Source of the DNA: Sphingomonadaceae bacterium
Lineage (GTDB): Bacteria; Pseudomonadota; Alphaproteobacteria; Sphingomonadales; Sphingomonadaceae
DNA: 38,012 bases
Assembly (NCBI GenBank): GCA_020847445.1
Contig: JADLBY010000104.1
Coordinates: 1 to 38,012, forward strand
Direction: 5' to 3'
A program made the position numbers and the translations under genes. Position 1 is the first letter of the stretch; every line of letters begins with the position of its first letter. The notes under the pieces were generated by a model that ran no database searches, had not been told where the DNA came from, and worked only from the letters and a program-made list of their open reading frames with translations. Below are positions 15,686 to 23,313 of this stretch, in pieces.

Positions 15686-18352
15686 TCATGCCGTGCGCAA
15701 TGCCGCCTGTGCCGCTGCGAGCCGGGCAATCGGCACGCGGTAGGGGGAGGCGCTGACATAATCGAGGCCGGTCTGTTCGCAAAAGGCGATCGAGGCGGGA
15801 TCGCCGCCATGTTCGCCGCAAATCCCCAGCTTGATGTCGGGGCGGATCGCGCGACCCTTGACTGTGGCGATCTCGATCAGCTGACCGACGCCTTCAACGT
15901 CGAGCGAGACGAACGGGTCGGTCGCATAAATGCCCTTGTCGACATAGTGGATCAGGAAGCGCGCGGCATCATCGCGGCTGACCCCCAGCGTGGTCTGGGT
16001 CAGATCGTTGGTGCCGAAGGAGAAGAAGGCGCCAACCTCGGCGATCTCGTCTGCCATCAGCGCGGCGCGCGGCAACTCGATCATCGTGCCGACCAGATAG
16101 TCGATCCGCTTGCGCTGTTCGGCAAAAACCGCCTCGGCGGCCTTGTCGACGACATCCTTCATCAGTTCGAGTTCGCGACGGGTGCCGACGAGCGGGATCA
16201 TGATTTCGGGCACCGGCGCGGTGGGCAGCGCGCAGGCCGCCTCAAAGATGGCGCGTGCCTGCATCTCGTAGATTTCGGGATAGGTCACGCCCAGCCGACA
16301 GCCGCGATGCCCCAGCATCGGATTGAATTCGTGCAGTTCGTTCGCCCGCTGCTTCAGCACCTCGATACCTACGCCCGCAGCTTCGGCGACTTCGGCAAAT
16401 TCCTCTTCGCGGTGCGGCAGGAATTCGTGCAGCGGCGGATCGAGCAGGCGGATCGTTACCGGCAGCCCCGCCATCACTTCGAAGATCGCGGTGAAATCCT
16501 TGCGCTGCTCGGGCAGCAACCGGTCGAGCGCGGCGCGCCTGCCCTTTTCGTCCTCCGCCAGGATCATCTGGCGCACCGCCGTAATCCGGCTGGCATCGAA
16601 GAACATATGTTCGGTGCGGCACAGGCCAATGCCTTCCGCGCCGAAATCGCGCGCGGTCTGCGCATCGAGCGGCGTTTCCGCATTGGCCCGCACCTTCATC
16701 CGGCGCGATCCATCGGCCCACTCCATCAGCGTGCCGAAATCGCCGACCAGTTCGGGCTGCAATGTCGGCACGGCGCCTGCCATCACCTCGCCGGTCGCGC
16801 CGTCGATGGTGAGGATATCGCCCTCGCGCAGTTCGCGACCGGAGACACGCAAGATTTTGGCGCCATTGTCGATCGCGAGGCTGCCAGCACCCGAAACGCA
16901 GGGGCGGCCCATGCCGCGCGCGACCACCGCCGCGTGGCTGGTCATCCCGCCCCGCGCGGTCAGGATGCCGCGTGCCGCGTGCATGCCGTGAATATCCTCG
17001 GGCGATGTCTCGACGCGGACGAGGATGACCGCCTCGCCCAGATCGTTCCATTTCTCCGCCGTGTCGGCGTCGAATACGATCTTGCCCGAGGCAGCGCCTG
17101 GCGAAGCGGGCAGCCCCTTGGTCAGCACATCGCGCGGCGCCTGCGGATCAAGCGTCGGGTGCAGCAACTGGTCCAGGGCCATCGGATCGACGCGCAGCAC
17201 TGCTTCCTCGCGGCTGATCAGCCCTTCCGCCGCCATATCGACCGCAATCTTGAGCGCAGCCTTGGCGGTGCGCTTGCCCGACCGGGTTTGCAGCATCCAC
17301 AAGGTGCCGCGTTCAACAGTGAACTCGATATCCTGCATGTCGCGATAATGGCGCTCAAGCGTATCGAACACGCGGGCCAGCTCGGCATAGGCCTCCGGCA
17401 TGGCTTCTTCCATCGACAGCGGCTTTGCCCCCGCCGCCTCGCGTGCCGTTTTTGTAAGATATTGCGGGGTGCGGATGCCGGCGACGACATCCTCCCCCTG
17501 CGCGTTGATCAGATATTCGCCATAATAGGCGTTTTCACCTGTTGCCGGATCGCGGGTGAAGGCCACGCCGGTCGCGCTGGTATCGCCCATATTGCCGAAC
17601 ACCATCGCCTGCACATTGACTGCGGTTCCCCAATCACCGGGAATGCTGTTGAGGCGGCGATAGACCTTTGCGCGATCCGATTCCCAGCTGGCAAAGACCG
17701 CGCCGACCGCACCCCAAAGCTGTTCGTTCACATCCTGCGGAAAGGGCTTGCCCCATTCGGCCTCGACGAGTTTCTTATATTCGGCGACCAGTTCGATCAG
17801 ATCGTCGGCCTGCAATTCGGTATCGAGGAAATACCCCCGGTCTTCCTTGGCAATCTCCAGCGCATCCTCAAAGGCATGATGATCGAGGCCCAATACGACA
17901 TCGGCGTACATCTGGATGAACCGGCGATAGCTGTCCCACGCAAAGCGCGCATCGCCCGATGAGGTGGCGAGCCCCTCGACGGTCCTGTCGTTAAGCCCCA
18001 GATTCAGAACGGTATCCATCATGCCGGGCATCGACACCCGTGCGCCCGAACGCACCGAGACGAGCAGCGGATCGGCCGGATCGCCAAAGCGCTTTCCGGT
18101 GACAGCTTCGATATGCGCAATGCCCTTTGCGACCTGACCGTTCAGGCCGTCGGGAAAGGCCTCGCCATTTGCGTAATAGGCGGTGCAGACCTCGGTCGTG
18201 ATCGTGAAGCCGGGGGGCACAGGCAGGCCGATTGCTGCCATGCCATCCAGATTGGCACCCTTGCCGCCGAGCAGGTTCTTGTTGCCTGCAACCCCAACTG
18301 AACCGGAACTATCATCAACACCGCCGCCGAAGCGGTACACATATTGGGTCAT
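15686..18352 (-). CDS. ppdK: Pyruvate, phosphate dikinase
   Basis: The product is 888 aa, full length for PpdK. ATG 18352 has GGAGAAG upstream. Domain order: ATP-grasp nucleotide-binding domain (GGKGANLDGMAAIGLPVPPG at ~30-48, VRSGARVSMPGMMDTVLNLG near 100), the phospho-histidine domain with GGMTSHAAVVARGMGRPC (catalytic His ~470), and the PEP/pyruvate TIM barrel (GFGTNDLTQ-type FGTNDLTQTTLG; GICGEHGGDP with the proton-donor Cys ~837). It interconverts pyruvate + ATP + Pi and PEP + AMP + PPi. It follows glyS after a 120-bp gap filled by a repeat element. A 717-codon open antisense frame over it is a codon-bias artefact. Confidence 0.97.
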   Translation of the reverse strand: MTQYVYRFGGGVDDSSGSVGVAGNKNLLGGKGANLDGMAAIGLPVPPGFTITTEVCTAYYANGEAFPDGLNGQVAKGIAHIEAVTGKRFGDPADPLLVSVRSGARVSMPGMMDTVLNLGLNDRTVEGLATSSGDARFAWDSYRRFIQMYADVVLGLDHHAFEDALEIAKEDRGYFLDTELQADDLIELVAEYKKLVEAEWGKPFPQDVNEQLWGAVGAVFASWESDRAKVYRRLNSIPGDWGTAVNVQAMVFGNMGDTSATGVAFTRDPATGENAYYGEYLINAQGEDVVAGIRTPQYLTKTAREAAGAKPLSMEEAMPEAYAELARVFDTLERHYRDMQDIEFTVERGTLWMLQTRSGKRTAKAALKIAVDMAAEGLISREEAVLRVDPMALDQLLHPTLDPQAPRDVLTKGLPASPGAASGKIVFDADTAEKWNDLGEAVILVRVETSPEDIHGMHAARGILTARGGMTSHAAVVARGMGRPCVSGAGSLAIDNGAKILRVSGRELREGDILTIDGATGEVMAGAVPTLQPELVGDFGTLMEWADGSRRMKVRANAETPLDAQTARDFGAEGIGLCRTEHMFFDASRITAVRQMILAEDEKGRRAALDRLLPEQRKDFTAIFEVMAGLPVTIRLLDPPLHEFLPHREEEFAEVAEAAGVGIEVLKQRANELHEFNPMLGHRGCRLGVTYPEIYEMQARAIFEAACALPTAPVPEIMIPLVGTRRELELMKDVVDKAAEAVFAEQRKRIDYLVGTMIELPRAALMADEIAEVGAFFSFGTNDLTQTTLGVSRDDAARFLIHYVDKGIYATDPFVSLDVEGVGQLIEIATVKGRAIRPDIKLGICGEHGGDPASIAFCEQTGLDYVSASPYRVPIARLAAAQAALRTA

Positions 18353-18365
18353 TCGCTTCTCCTGT

Positions 18366-18465
18366 CCCCCTCCCGCATGCGGGAGGGGCTAGGGGTGGGC
18401 GCGAGCGAGGCGAGCTTGAAACCTTTCAGGCCCACCCCCGCCCCCTCCCGCAAGCGGGAGGGGAG
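18366..18465 (-). repeat. Palindromic element R1 (glyS-ppdK gap)
   Basis: About 100 bp. Both ends are CCCTCCCGC-NNN-GCGGGAGGG hairpins in inverted orientation, each followed inwards by a G-tract (GGGGGTGGGC / GGGGTGGGC), with a ~30-bp centre. Same family as R2 and R3 inside glyS. It fills nearly all of the glyS-ppdK gap and so forms the 5' leader region of ppdK. Confidence 0.9.
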
Positions 18466-18472
18466 AATAGCG

Positions 18473-20890
18473 CTACCCCTCAATTCTCGAAAAATCCGCG
18501 ACGCGGTGCACCGCATCACGAAACCTTGCCAGCAACCCCAGCCTGAATGCCCGTTTTTCCGGGTCTGGATCATTCACCATCACGCCATCAAAAAAGGCGT
18601 CGATCGGCGCCCGCAACGAGGCCAGCGCCGCCATCGCCGTTTCGAAATCTTCGGCATCGATAGCTGCCGCGGCTTTGGGCTCGGCGCTGTCGAGGGCGTT
18701 GAGGAGGGCGGCCTCTTCCTGTCCCAATGCACTTCCGTCGCTCCAGCGCAGGCTGGAGCCTATCTCGCCTGTCATTCCAGATTGAAACGCGTGATGGGCC
18801 CCAGCCTGCGCTGGGGCGTCGACAGGTTTTTCGGACGCGTCAGCTTGCTTCAAAATATTCGCCGCGCGCTTATACCCGGCAAGCAAATTCGCACCCTCAT
18901 CGGTGGTAACGAACGACTGCAACGCCTTCACCCGCGCGAGCAGGCGGACGAGATCATCCTCTCCACCCAATGCAAACACCGCATCGATCAGGTCGTGCCG
19001 GACGCCAGCCTCGCGTTGCTGGACCTTGAGGCGGTCTACTACAAAACTCTCGACAACCCAATCTACCGGCCAGTTGGATTTCATCCAGTTAAGTGCCGCA
19101 GACTGAAGGCCGATATTTTCAAGAAACCTGTCATAAGTCGTTCGTTTGTCAACGCTGTCGGCATAGTCAGCGCAGTTTGCAAAGCTCTCGCGATGATGTT
19201 CGACAATGTCGACGAAGTTGCATCTCAGTTCATTTTTCAAAATCAGTGCAAGGGTACCTAGAGCAGCTCGGCGTAAAGCAAACGGGTCTTTGGAACCGCT
19301 CGGAAGGATGCCAACAACAAAAAACCCGACAAGATTATCCAGCTTATCCGCCAAACTCACCGCCACCGTTACCGGCGCGGTCGGCACATCGTCGCCCTGC
19401 CCAACCGGCTTGTAATGGTCGCGCACCGCATCGGCGACGGCGTCCGATTCACCCTGCGCGCGGGCGTAATAGCCGCCCATGATGCCCTGCAATTCGGGGA
19501 ATTCGCCTACCATGCCGGTGACAAGGTCGGCCTTCGCCAGCCGCGCCGCGCGTTCGGCATCGTCGGCAATGTCCCCCTCCCGCAAGCGGGAGGGGTCAGG
19601 GGTGGGGCTCGCCGCAGGCGAGCGCTCGGACGGCGAAGGCACAGGCCCACCCCCGGCTCCTCCCGCTTGCGGGAGGGGAGAAACAATCCCCTCCTCGACC
19701 AGCCACCTTGCCAGCTTGGCCACGCGCTCCACCTTGTCGGCGACGGTGCCCAGCTTCTCGTGGAAGGTAATCTGCGCCAGCTTCTTCGCCTGTTCGTCGA
19801 GTGGAATTTTCAGATCCTGTTCCCAGAAGAACTTCGCATCCGAAAGCCGTGCCGCGAGCACCTTTTCATTGCCCGCAATGATCGCAGCACCGCCATCATT
19901 GGCGACGATATTGGCGGTGCAGACAAAGGCGTTGGCTAATCTCCCCGCCCGCTCGCGGGAGGGGGGGCTCGCCGGAGGTGAGCCTGGGTGGGATTGGTGC
20001 CCATCAGGCCCACCCCCAACCCCTCCCGCATGCGGGAGGGGAGAGTTACAGACAAAATATTTCTGGTTCACCCGCGCGGTCAGCTGGATGACCTCTTCGG
20101 GCACCTCCAGAAACGCCGGGTCGAACCGGCCCAGCATGGGCACCGGCCATTCGGTGAGGCCGCTATTTTCGTTCACCAGCCCTTCGTCGGGAACCAGCAC
20201 CAGCCCGGCATCGGCCGCGGCCTTTTCGGCCCCGCTGCGGATGATCGACCGCCGTTCCTCCTGATCGACGATCACATGGCAGGCGCGCAGCTTTTCGACA
20301 TAGTCGTCGGCACCGCCAATGGTGATCTGTCCCGGATGGTGAAAGCGGTGGCCGAGCGTCTGATAGCCGCTCACAATCCCGTCAATCTCGCACGCGACGA
20401 CATCCTGCCCGAGCAGGGCGACGATGCCTTGCAGCGGACGCACCCAGCGCAGCGATTCGGTTGAGGCCGAGGCCGCGCCCCAGCGCTGCGATTTGGGCCA
20501 GGGGAAGGCGCGGATGATGGCCGGGATCGCCTGCCCCAGCACATCGGCGGTCTTGCGCCCCGGCTTTTCAACGACCGCGAAGTAAACGCCGTCGCGTTCG
20601 ACCAGCTGATCCTGCGTCAGCCCGACCTTGCGGAGGAAACCTTCCATCGCCTGCGGCGGCGCGCCGACCTTTGGGCCCTTGGTTTCTTCGGACACCGCCT
20701 GCGTTTCCAGCGGCAGACCCTTGGCGATCAGCGCCAGACGGCGCGGGGTTGCGTAGGTGACGATTTCGCTGGCGCTGAGGCCCGCCCGGTCGAGTTCTGC
20801 CGTGAACAGCCGCGCCAGATCCTCGCGCGCCTTGTCCTGCATGCGTGCGGGGATTTCCTCGCTGCGCAGTTCGAGGAGGAAGTCGGTCAT
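18473..20890 (-). CDS. glyS: Glycyl-tRNA synthetase beta subunit with three in-frame repeat insertions
   Basis: Start ATG 20890 ([17 protein letters not shown]) overlaps the DUF559 stop as ATGA. The 805-aa product is ~110 residues longer than usual GlyS (~690). The excess maps to three segments translated from repeats: ~284-317 (SPLPHAGGVGGGP...SRERAG, element R3), ~405-440 (SPLPQAGGAGGGP...PSRLREG, element R2) and ~689-723 (DAPAQAGAHHAF...SSLRWSDG, element E2). Around them normal GlyS sequence resumes in frame (VNQKYF, LARWLVEEGIV, GMVGEFPELQGIMGGYYA, LLAGYKRAANIL). With GlyQ it charges tRNA-Gly. Bases ~19030-19350 are visibly more AT-rich than the rest of the gene. Confidence 0.95.
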   Translation of the reverse strand: MTDFLLELRSEEIPARMQDKAREDLARLFTAELDRAGLSASEIVTYATPRRLALIAKGLPLETQAVSEETKGPKVGAPPQAMEGFLRKVGLTQDQLVERDGVYFAVVEKPGRKTADVLGQAIPAIIRAFPWPKSQRWGAASASTESLRWVRPLQGIVALLGQDVVACEIDGIVSGYQTLGHRFHHPGQITIGGADDYVEKLRACHVIVDQEERRSIIRSGAEKAAADAGLVLVPDEGLVNENSGLTEWPVPMLGRFDPAFLEVPEEVIQLTARVNQKYFVCNSPLPHAGGVGGGPDGHQSHPGSPPASPPSRERAGRLANAFVCTANIVANDGGAAIIAGNEKVLAARLSDAKFFWEQDLKIPLDEQAKKLAQITFHEKLGTVADKVERVAKLARWLVEEGIVSPLPQAGGAGGGPVPSPSERSPAASPTPDPSRLREGDIADDAERAARLAKADLVTGMVGEFPELQGIMGGYYARAQGESDAVADAVRDHYKPVGQGDDVPTAPVTVAVSLADKLDNLVGFFVVGILPSGSKDPFALRRAALGTLALILKNELRCNFVDIVEHHRESFANCADYADSVDKRTTYDRFLENIGLQSAALNWMKSNWPVDWVVESFVVDRLKVQQREAGVRHDLIDAVFALGGEDDLVRLLARVKALQSFVTTDEGANLLAGYKRAANILKQADASEKPVDAPAQAGAHHAFQSGMTGEIGSSLRWSDGSALGQEEAALLNALDSAEPKAAAAIDAEDFETAMAALASLRAPIDAFFDGVMVNDPDPEKRAFRLGLLARFRDAVHRVADFSRIEG
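18724..18826. repeat. Palindromic repeat element, family E, in frame in glyS
   Basis: It begins CCAATGCACTTC like the element at 8175. Arms CTCCAGCGCAGGCTGGAGCC and GGCCCCAGCCTGCGCTGGGG form an inverted repeat. On the coding (minus) strand it reads through as PAQAGAH...SSLRWSDG without a stop. Confidence 0.85.
19030..19350 (-). other. AT-richer tract inside glyS
   Basis: The glyS segment coding LPSGSKDPFALRRAALG through to the VDRLKVQQRE region is visibly less GC-rich than sequence on either side while remaining in frame and conserved at the protein level. It may be a recombined tract from another lineage. Confidence 0.45.
19573..19678 (-). repeat. Palindromic element R2, in frame in glyS
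   Basis: About 106 bp with terminal CCCTCCCGC/GCGGGAGGG hairpins, inner G-tracts (GGGGGTGGGCCTG on the coding strand) and a central GCTCGCC-TGC-GGCGAGC hairpin. It is read as SPLPQAGGAGGGP through to PSRLREG, residues ~405-440 of GlyS. Confidence 0.9.
19943..20042 (-). repeat. Palindromic element R3, in frame in glyS
   Basis: About 100 bp. Ends CTCCCCTCCCGC-ATG-CGGGAGGGG and CCGCCCGCTCGCGGGAGGG, with an inner GGGGGTGGGCCTG tract and a central GGCTCACC-TCC-GGCGAGCC stem. It is read as SPLPHAGGVGGGP through to SRERAG, residues ~284-317 of GlyS. Confidence 0.9.
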
Positions 20891-21360
20891 GCTAAATCCT
20901 CCCCGCTTGCGGGGAGGGGGACCGCGCTTGCGCGGTGGAGGGGGCACCCGGTTTCAACCGAGATGGTTTGCACAACTGCATCCAAATTCTTGAGCACATC
21001 AGTCGCAGCTATTCGGAGCACCCGATATCCAGCATCTGACAGAAACTTATCGCGCGCGGCGTCACGTTCTGGTCTCGCCCCTCGATTATGCGCTTCGCCG
21101 TCAATCTCGACAATCAGTCTTGCAGCCGAACAATAGAAGTCAGCTACATATGGCCCAACCGGATGTTGGCGACGGAATTTCGCGCCTGTCTTGCCGCCGC
21201 GAAGCTCTTGCCAGAGCAGGACTTCGGGTAGGCTCATTTCCTTGCGCAGTTTACGGGCGCTATAGGTCACCGGGCGGCGCAAGGACTGCGAACCCCCTCC
21301 ACCACGCTCCGCGCGGTCCCCCTCCCCGTCCCGGGGAGGATTGTTCGTGGCAGCCATCAT
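20887..21360 (-). CDS. DUF559 domain protein (Vsr-like endonuclease fold), cassette 2
   Basis: It is read from ATG 21360, which overlaps the glyQ stop (ATGA, 21357-21360), to a TGA that overlaps the glyS start (ATGA, 20887-20890); 157 aa. ATG 21357 is an equally possible start. The core has [33 protein letters not shown] and [13 protein letters not shown], the same signature as the cassette-1 protein, though the two are clearly different in sequence. The tails [18 protein letters not shown] and [18 protein letters not shown] are translated from the 48-bp inverted repeats. Its role is unknown; a nuclease is inferred from the fold. The core has lower GC than glyQ and most of glyS. Confidence 0.85.
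   Translation of the reverse strand: MMAATNNPPRDGEGDRAERGGGGSQSLRRPVTYSARKLRKEMSLPEVLLWQELRGGKTGAKFRRQHPVGPYVADFYCSAARLIVEIDGEAHNRGARPERDAARDKFLSDAGYRVLRIAATDVLKNLDAVVQTISVETGCPLHRASAVPLPASGEDLA
20897..20944 (+). repeat. Inverted repeat of cassette 2, glyS side
   Basis: 48 bp with two nested hairpins; its minus strand carries the glyS ribosome-binding site. Near-complement of 21293-21340. Confidence 0.9.
21293..21340 (-). repeat. Inverted repeat of cassette 2, glyQ side
   Basis: 48 bp; matches the complement of 20897-20944 except in the two loop regions (GGGAC vs GCTTGC, GGAG vs TTG). Confidence 0.9.
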
Positions 21361-22229
21361 TCCGCCCACCCGTTTTTCGCCATCCATGCCTCACAGCTGC
21401 CTTTCGCCAGATCGCGGACGCGGCCGATATAGCTGGCGCGTTCCTGCACGCTGATCACACCGCGCGCCTGCAACAGGTTGAACAGGTGGCTCGCCTCGAT
21501 CGCCTGATCATAGGCCGCCAGCGGAATATCGGCTTCGATACAGCGTCGGCACTCCGCCTCGGCATGCTGGAAGCCCCTGAACAGCTGTTCGGTGTCGGCA
21601 ATCTCAAAATTATATTTTGAATGCTCGCGCTCGTTTTCGAGGAAGACATCGCCATAGGTGACGCCCGCGCTGTTGAATTTGAGGTCATACACCCGGTCGA
21701 CGCCCTGGATATACATCGCCAGCCGTTCCAGCCCGTAGGTCAACTCGCCCGCCACCGGTTTGCAGTCGAATCCGCCGACCTGCTGGAAATAGGTGAACTG
21801 CGTCACCTCCATCCCGTCGCACCAGACCTCCCAGCCAAGGCCCCAGGCCCCCAGCGTCGGTGATTCCCAGTCATCCTCGACAAAGCGAATGTCGTGCTTC
21901 AGCGGATCGATGCCGATCGCGTCCAGTGATCCCAGATAGAGTTCCTGCAGGTTCGCCGGGCTGGGCTTCATGATCACCTGATACTGGTAATAATGCTGCA
22001 ACCGGTTGGGGTTTTCGCCATAGCGGCCATCGGTCGGCCGACGGCTGGGCTGCACATAGGCGGCATTCCAGGGGTTCGGCCCCAGCGCGCGCAGTGTGGT
22101 CGCGGGATGAAATGTGCCCGCGCCCATGCGCATGTCATAGGGTTGCAGGATCACGCAGCCCTGCTTGCCCCAATAATCATGCAGGGTCAGGATCAGGTCC
22201 TGAAAGGTCAGGGGTTCGGTGCCGGACAT
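21357..22229 (-). CDS. glyQ: Glycyl-tRNA synthetase alpha subunit
   Basis: The product is 290 aa, the normal GlyQ length. The sequence is a textbook class II alpha subunit: [59 protein letters not shown] and FTYFQQVGG. It holds the adenylation site and forms the alpha2beta2 enzyme with GlyS. It is the first gene of the minus-strand operon; the gene is divergent from the XRE regulator at 22387. Its stop is shared with the start of the DUF559 cassette gene that now separates it from glyS. Confidence 0.97.
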   Translation of the reverse strand: MSGTEPLTFQDLILTLHDYWGKQGCVILQPYDMRMGAGTFHPATTLRALGPNPWNAAYVQPSRRPTDGRYGENPNRLQHYYQYQVIMKPSPANLQELYLGSLDAIGIDPLKHDIRFVEDDWESPTLGAWGLGWEVWCDGMEVTQFTYFQQVGGFDCKPVAGELTYGLERLAMYIQGVDRVYDLKFNSAGVTYGDVFLENEREHSKYNFEIADTEQLFRGFQHAEAECRRCIEADIPLAAYDQAIEASHLFNLLQARGVISVQERASYIGRVRDLAKGSCEAWMAKNGWAE

Positions 22230-22313
22230 GGCCCAGCCCCTTGGCGGATGGAGGGCGCTAAATCAAGGTTCTGTGCGCGACTGCAGCATTTTGTCAGCCT
22301 CACATTTCTTTTT

Positions 22314-22367
22314 GTAAGGTTTTATTGACACGGAGCACGAATCGGCCTAGTAAGGTTTGCATGACAC
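22314..22367 (+). promoter_or_regulatory. Promoter with two direct repeats upstream of the XRE gene
   Basis: TTGACA (22325-22330), a 17-bp spacer and TAGTAA (22348-22353) form a sigma70-like promoter. Two 18-bp direct repeats, GTAAGGTTTTATTGACAC (22314) and GTAAGGTTTGCATGACAC (22350), 36 bp apart and 15/18 identical, cover the -35 and start at the -10. They are good candidates for autoregulatory operators of the XRE protein. Confidence 0.55.
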
Positions 22368-22386
22368 ATGGACAGCCAAACCTGAC

Positions 22387-22599
22387 ATGAAGAACAAGCT
22401 GAAGATACTGCGCGCGATGCGCAACTGGAGCCAGGCGGAGCTTGGCGCGCAACTCGACGTGTCCAGGCAGGCGGTGAACGCGATCGAGACGGGGAAATAT
22501 GACCCCTCGCTCCCGCTTGCCTTCAGGATCGCACGGCTGTTCGGCATGTCGATAGAGGAGATTTTCGATGATGGTTTCGATGGAGACAAAAATGACTGA
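22387..22599 (+). CDS. Small XRE-family transcriptional regulator
   Basis: The product is 70 aa from ATG 22387 (MKNKLKILRAMRNWSQ). It is essentially one Cro/C1-type helix-turn-helix (SQAELGAQLDVSRQAVNAIE at ~15-34) followed by GKYDPSLPLAFRIARLFGMSIEEIF, the pattern of the short stand-alone XRE regulators often paired with a membrane protein gene. It overlaps the next gene by 8 nt. Direct repeats over its promoter suggest autoregulation. It probably controls the downstream membrane protein and perhaps the TraB-like gene; targets are inferred from position only. Confidence 0.9.
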   Translation: MKNKLKILRAMRNWSQAELGAQLDVSRQAVNAIETGKYDPSLPLAFRIARLFGMSIEEIFDDGFDGDKND

Positions 22600-23269
22600 C
22601 ATGCCCGAACCGCTGGACGCCCAACCCGCGGGCAATGTCACCCGCTCGATCGCCCTGATCGCCGCTGCCGCGGTTGCGACGATTTTCAGCGCCGGTGCGA
22701 TTGTCGGCGTCATTACCTCCGCGACCGAGGGCGGCCATGCGCTGTCGATAAAGGCGATCCTCGCCGTCGCCGTGCTGATCGGTATCGTCGGCGCGCTGAT
22801 CTATGCCCAATGGAATCTCGCCCGCCGCATCCGGATCGGCGGGGGGCCGCTGACCGGTCGGGAAAAGCTCAACCGCAACATCATGGTGGGTTGCGGATTG
22901 CTGGGGGCGGTGATGGGCGCGCTGCTGGTGGCGACAAACGGTTCGCTGTCTGCAAATGCTGCGCCCGAACCGCTTGCCATATTCGCCGAAGGCCCGCTGC
23001 CGCCGGTGCTGGCGCTGATGCTGACGCTATTCTGGGCGGTCATCATGCCGGCCGTCGCCTGGTTCTGGCACACCCGCGCCATCGACGAACAGGAGGCCAG
23101 CGCCTATCGCGACGGCGGCTATTATGCGGCCTATGCCTATCTGATCGGCGCACCGGCCTGGTGGTTCCTGTGGCGCGGCGGGCTACTGCCCGAACCCAAT
23201 GGCGTGATCATCTTCTGCCTGTTTGCCGCGATCTGGACCATAGTCTGGTTCTGGAAGAAATACCGGTGA
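22592..23269 (+). CDS. Multi-pass membrane protein paired with XRE regulator
   Basis: ATG 22592 has GGAGA 6 nt upstream and overlaps the regulator's stop; 225 aa. Predicted membrane spans lie at about 17-42, 54-75, 103-120, 138-160, 178-196 and 200-220. Short cytoplasmic loops are basic (ARRIRIGGG), and an Asp/Glu-rich segment (RAIDEQEASAYRDGGYYAAYAY) precedes the last spans. I do not recognise a defined family. HTH-membrane protein pairs of this kind often form autoregulated stress or immunity modules, but no catalytic motif supports a specific role. Confidence 0.8.
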   Translation: MTDMPEPLDAQPAGNVTRSIALIAAAAVATIFSAGAIVGVITSATEGGHALSIKAILAVAVLIGIVGALIYAQWNLARRIRIGGGPLTGREKLNRNIMVGCGLLGAVMGALLVATNGSLSANAAPEPLAIFAEGPLPPVLALMLTLFWAVIMPAVAWFWHTRAIDEQEASAYRDGGYYAAYAYLIGAPAWWFLWRGGLLPEPNGVIIFCLFAAIWTIVWFWKKYR

Positions 23270-23313
23270 TCCGGCTCACCCCTCTCCCAATTTCGCACGA
23301 AAAGGATAGCAAA

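Larger units (their letters stand above)
20897..21340 (-). mobile_element. DUF559 cassette 2 bounded by 48-bp inverted repeats
   Basis: Ends 20897-20944 and 21293-21340 are complementary except in two hairpin loops. Each end is a TCCTCCCC/GGGGAGGG hairpin, a second ACCGCGC/GCG(C/T)GGT hairpin, then GGAGGGGG. The cassette sits between glyQ and glyS and, on the minus strand, its end supplies GGGGAGGAT eight bases before the glyS ATG. No target duplication is seen. Confidence 0.8.

Noticed and set aside
15809..17962. A 717-codon open frame on the plus strand opposite ppdK
   Set aside because: It is antisense to a full-length, motif-complete PpdK, has no recognisable domain, and arises from high-GC codon bias. 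The same applies to long antisense frames over adhesin 2 (4073-5419), ychF (26297-27568), the phosphatase (32855-34474) and fadD/MBL (34637-36496).
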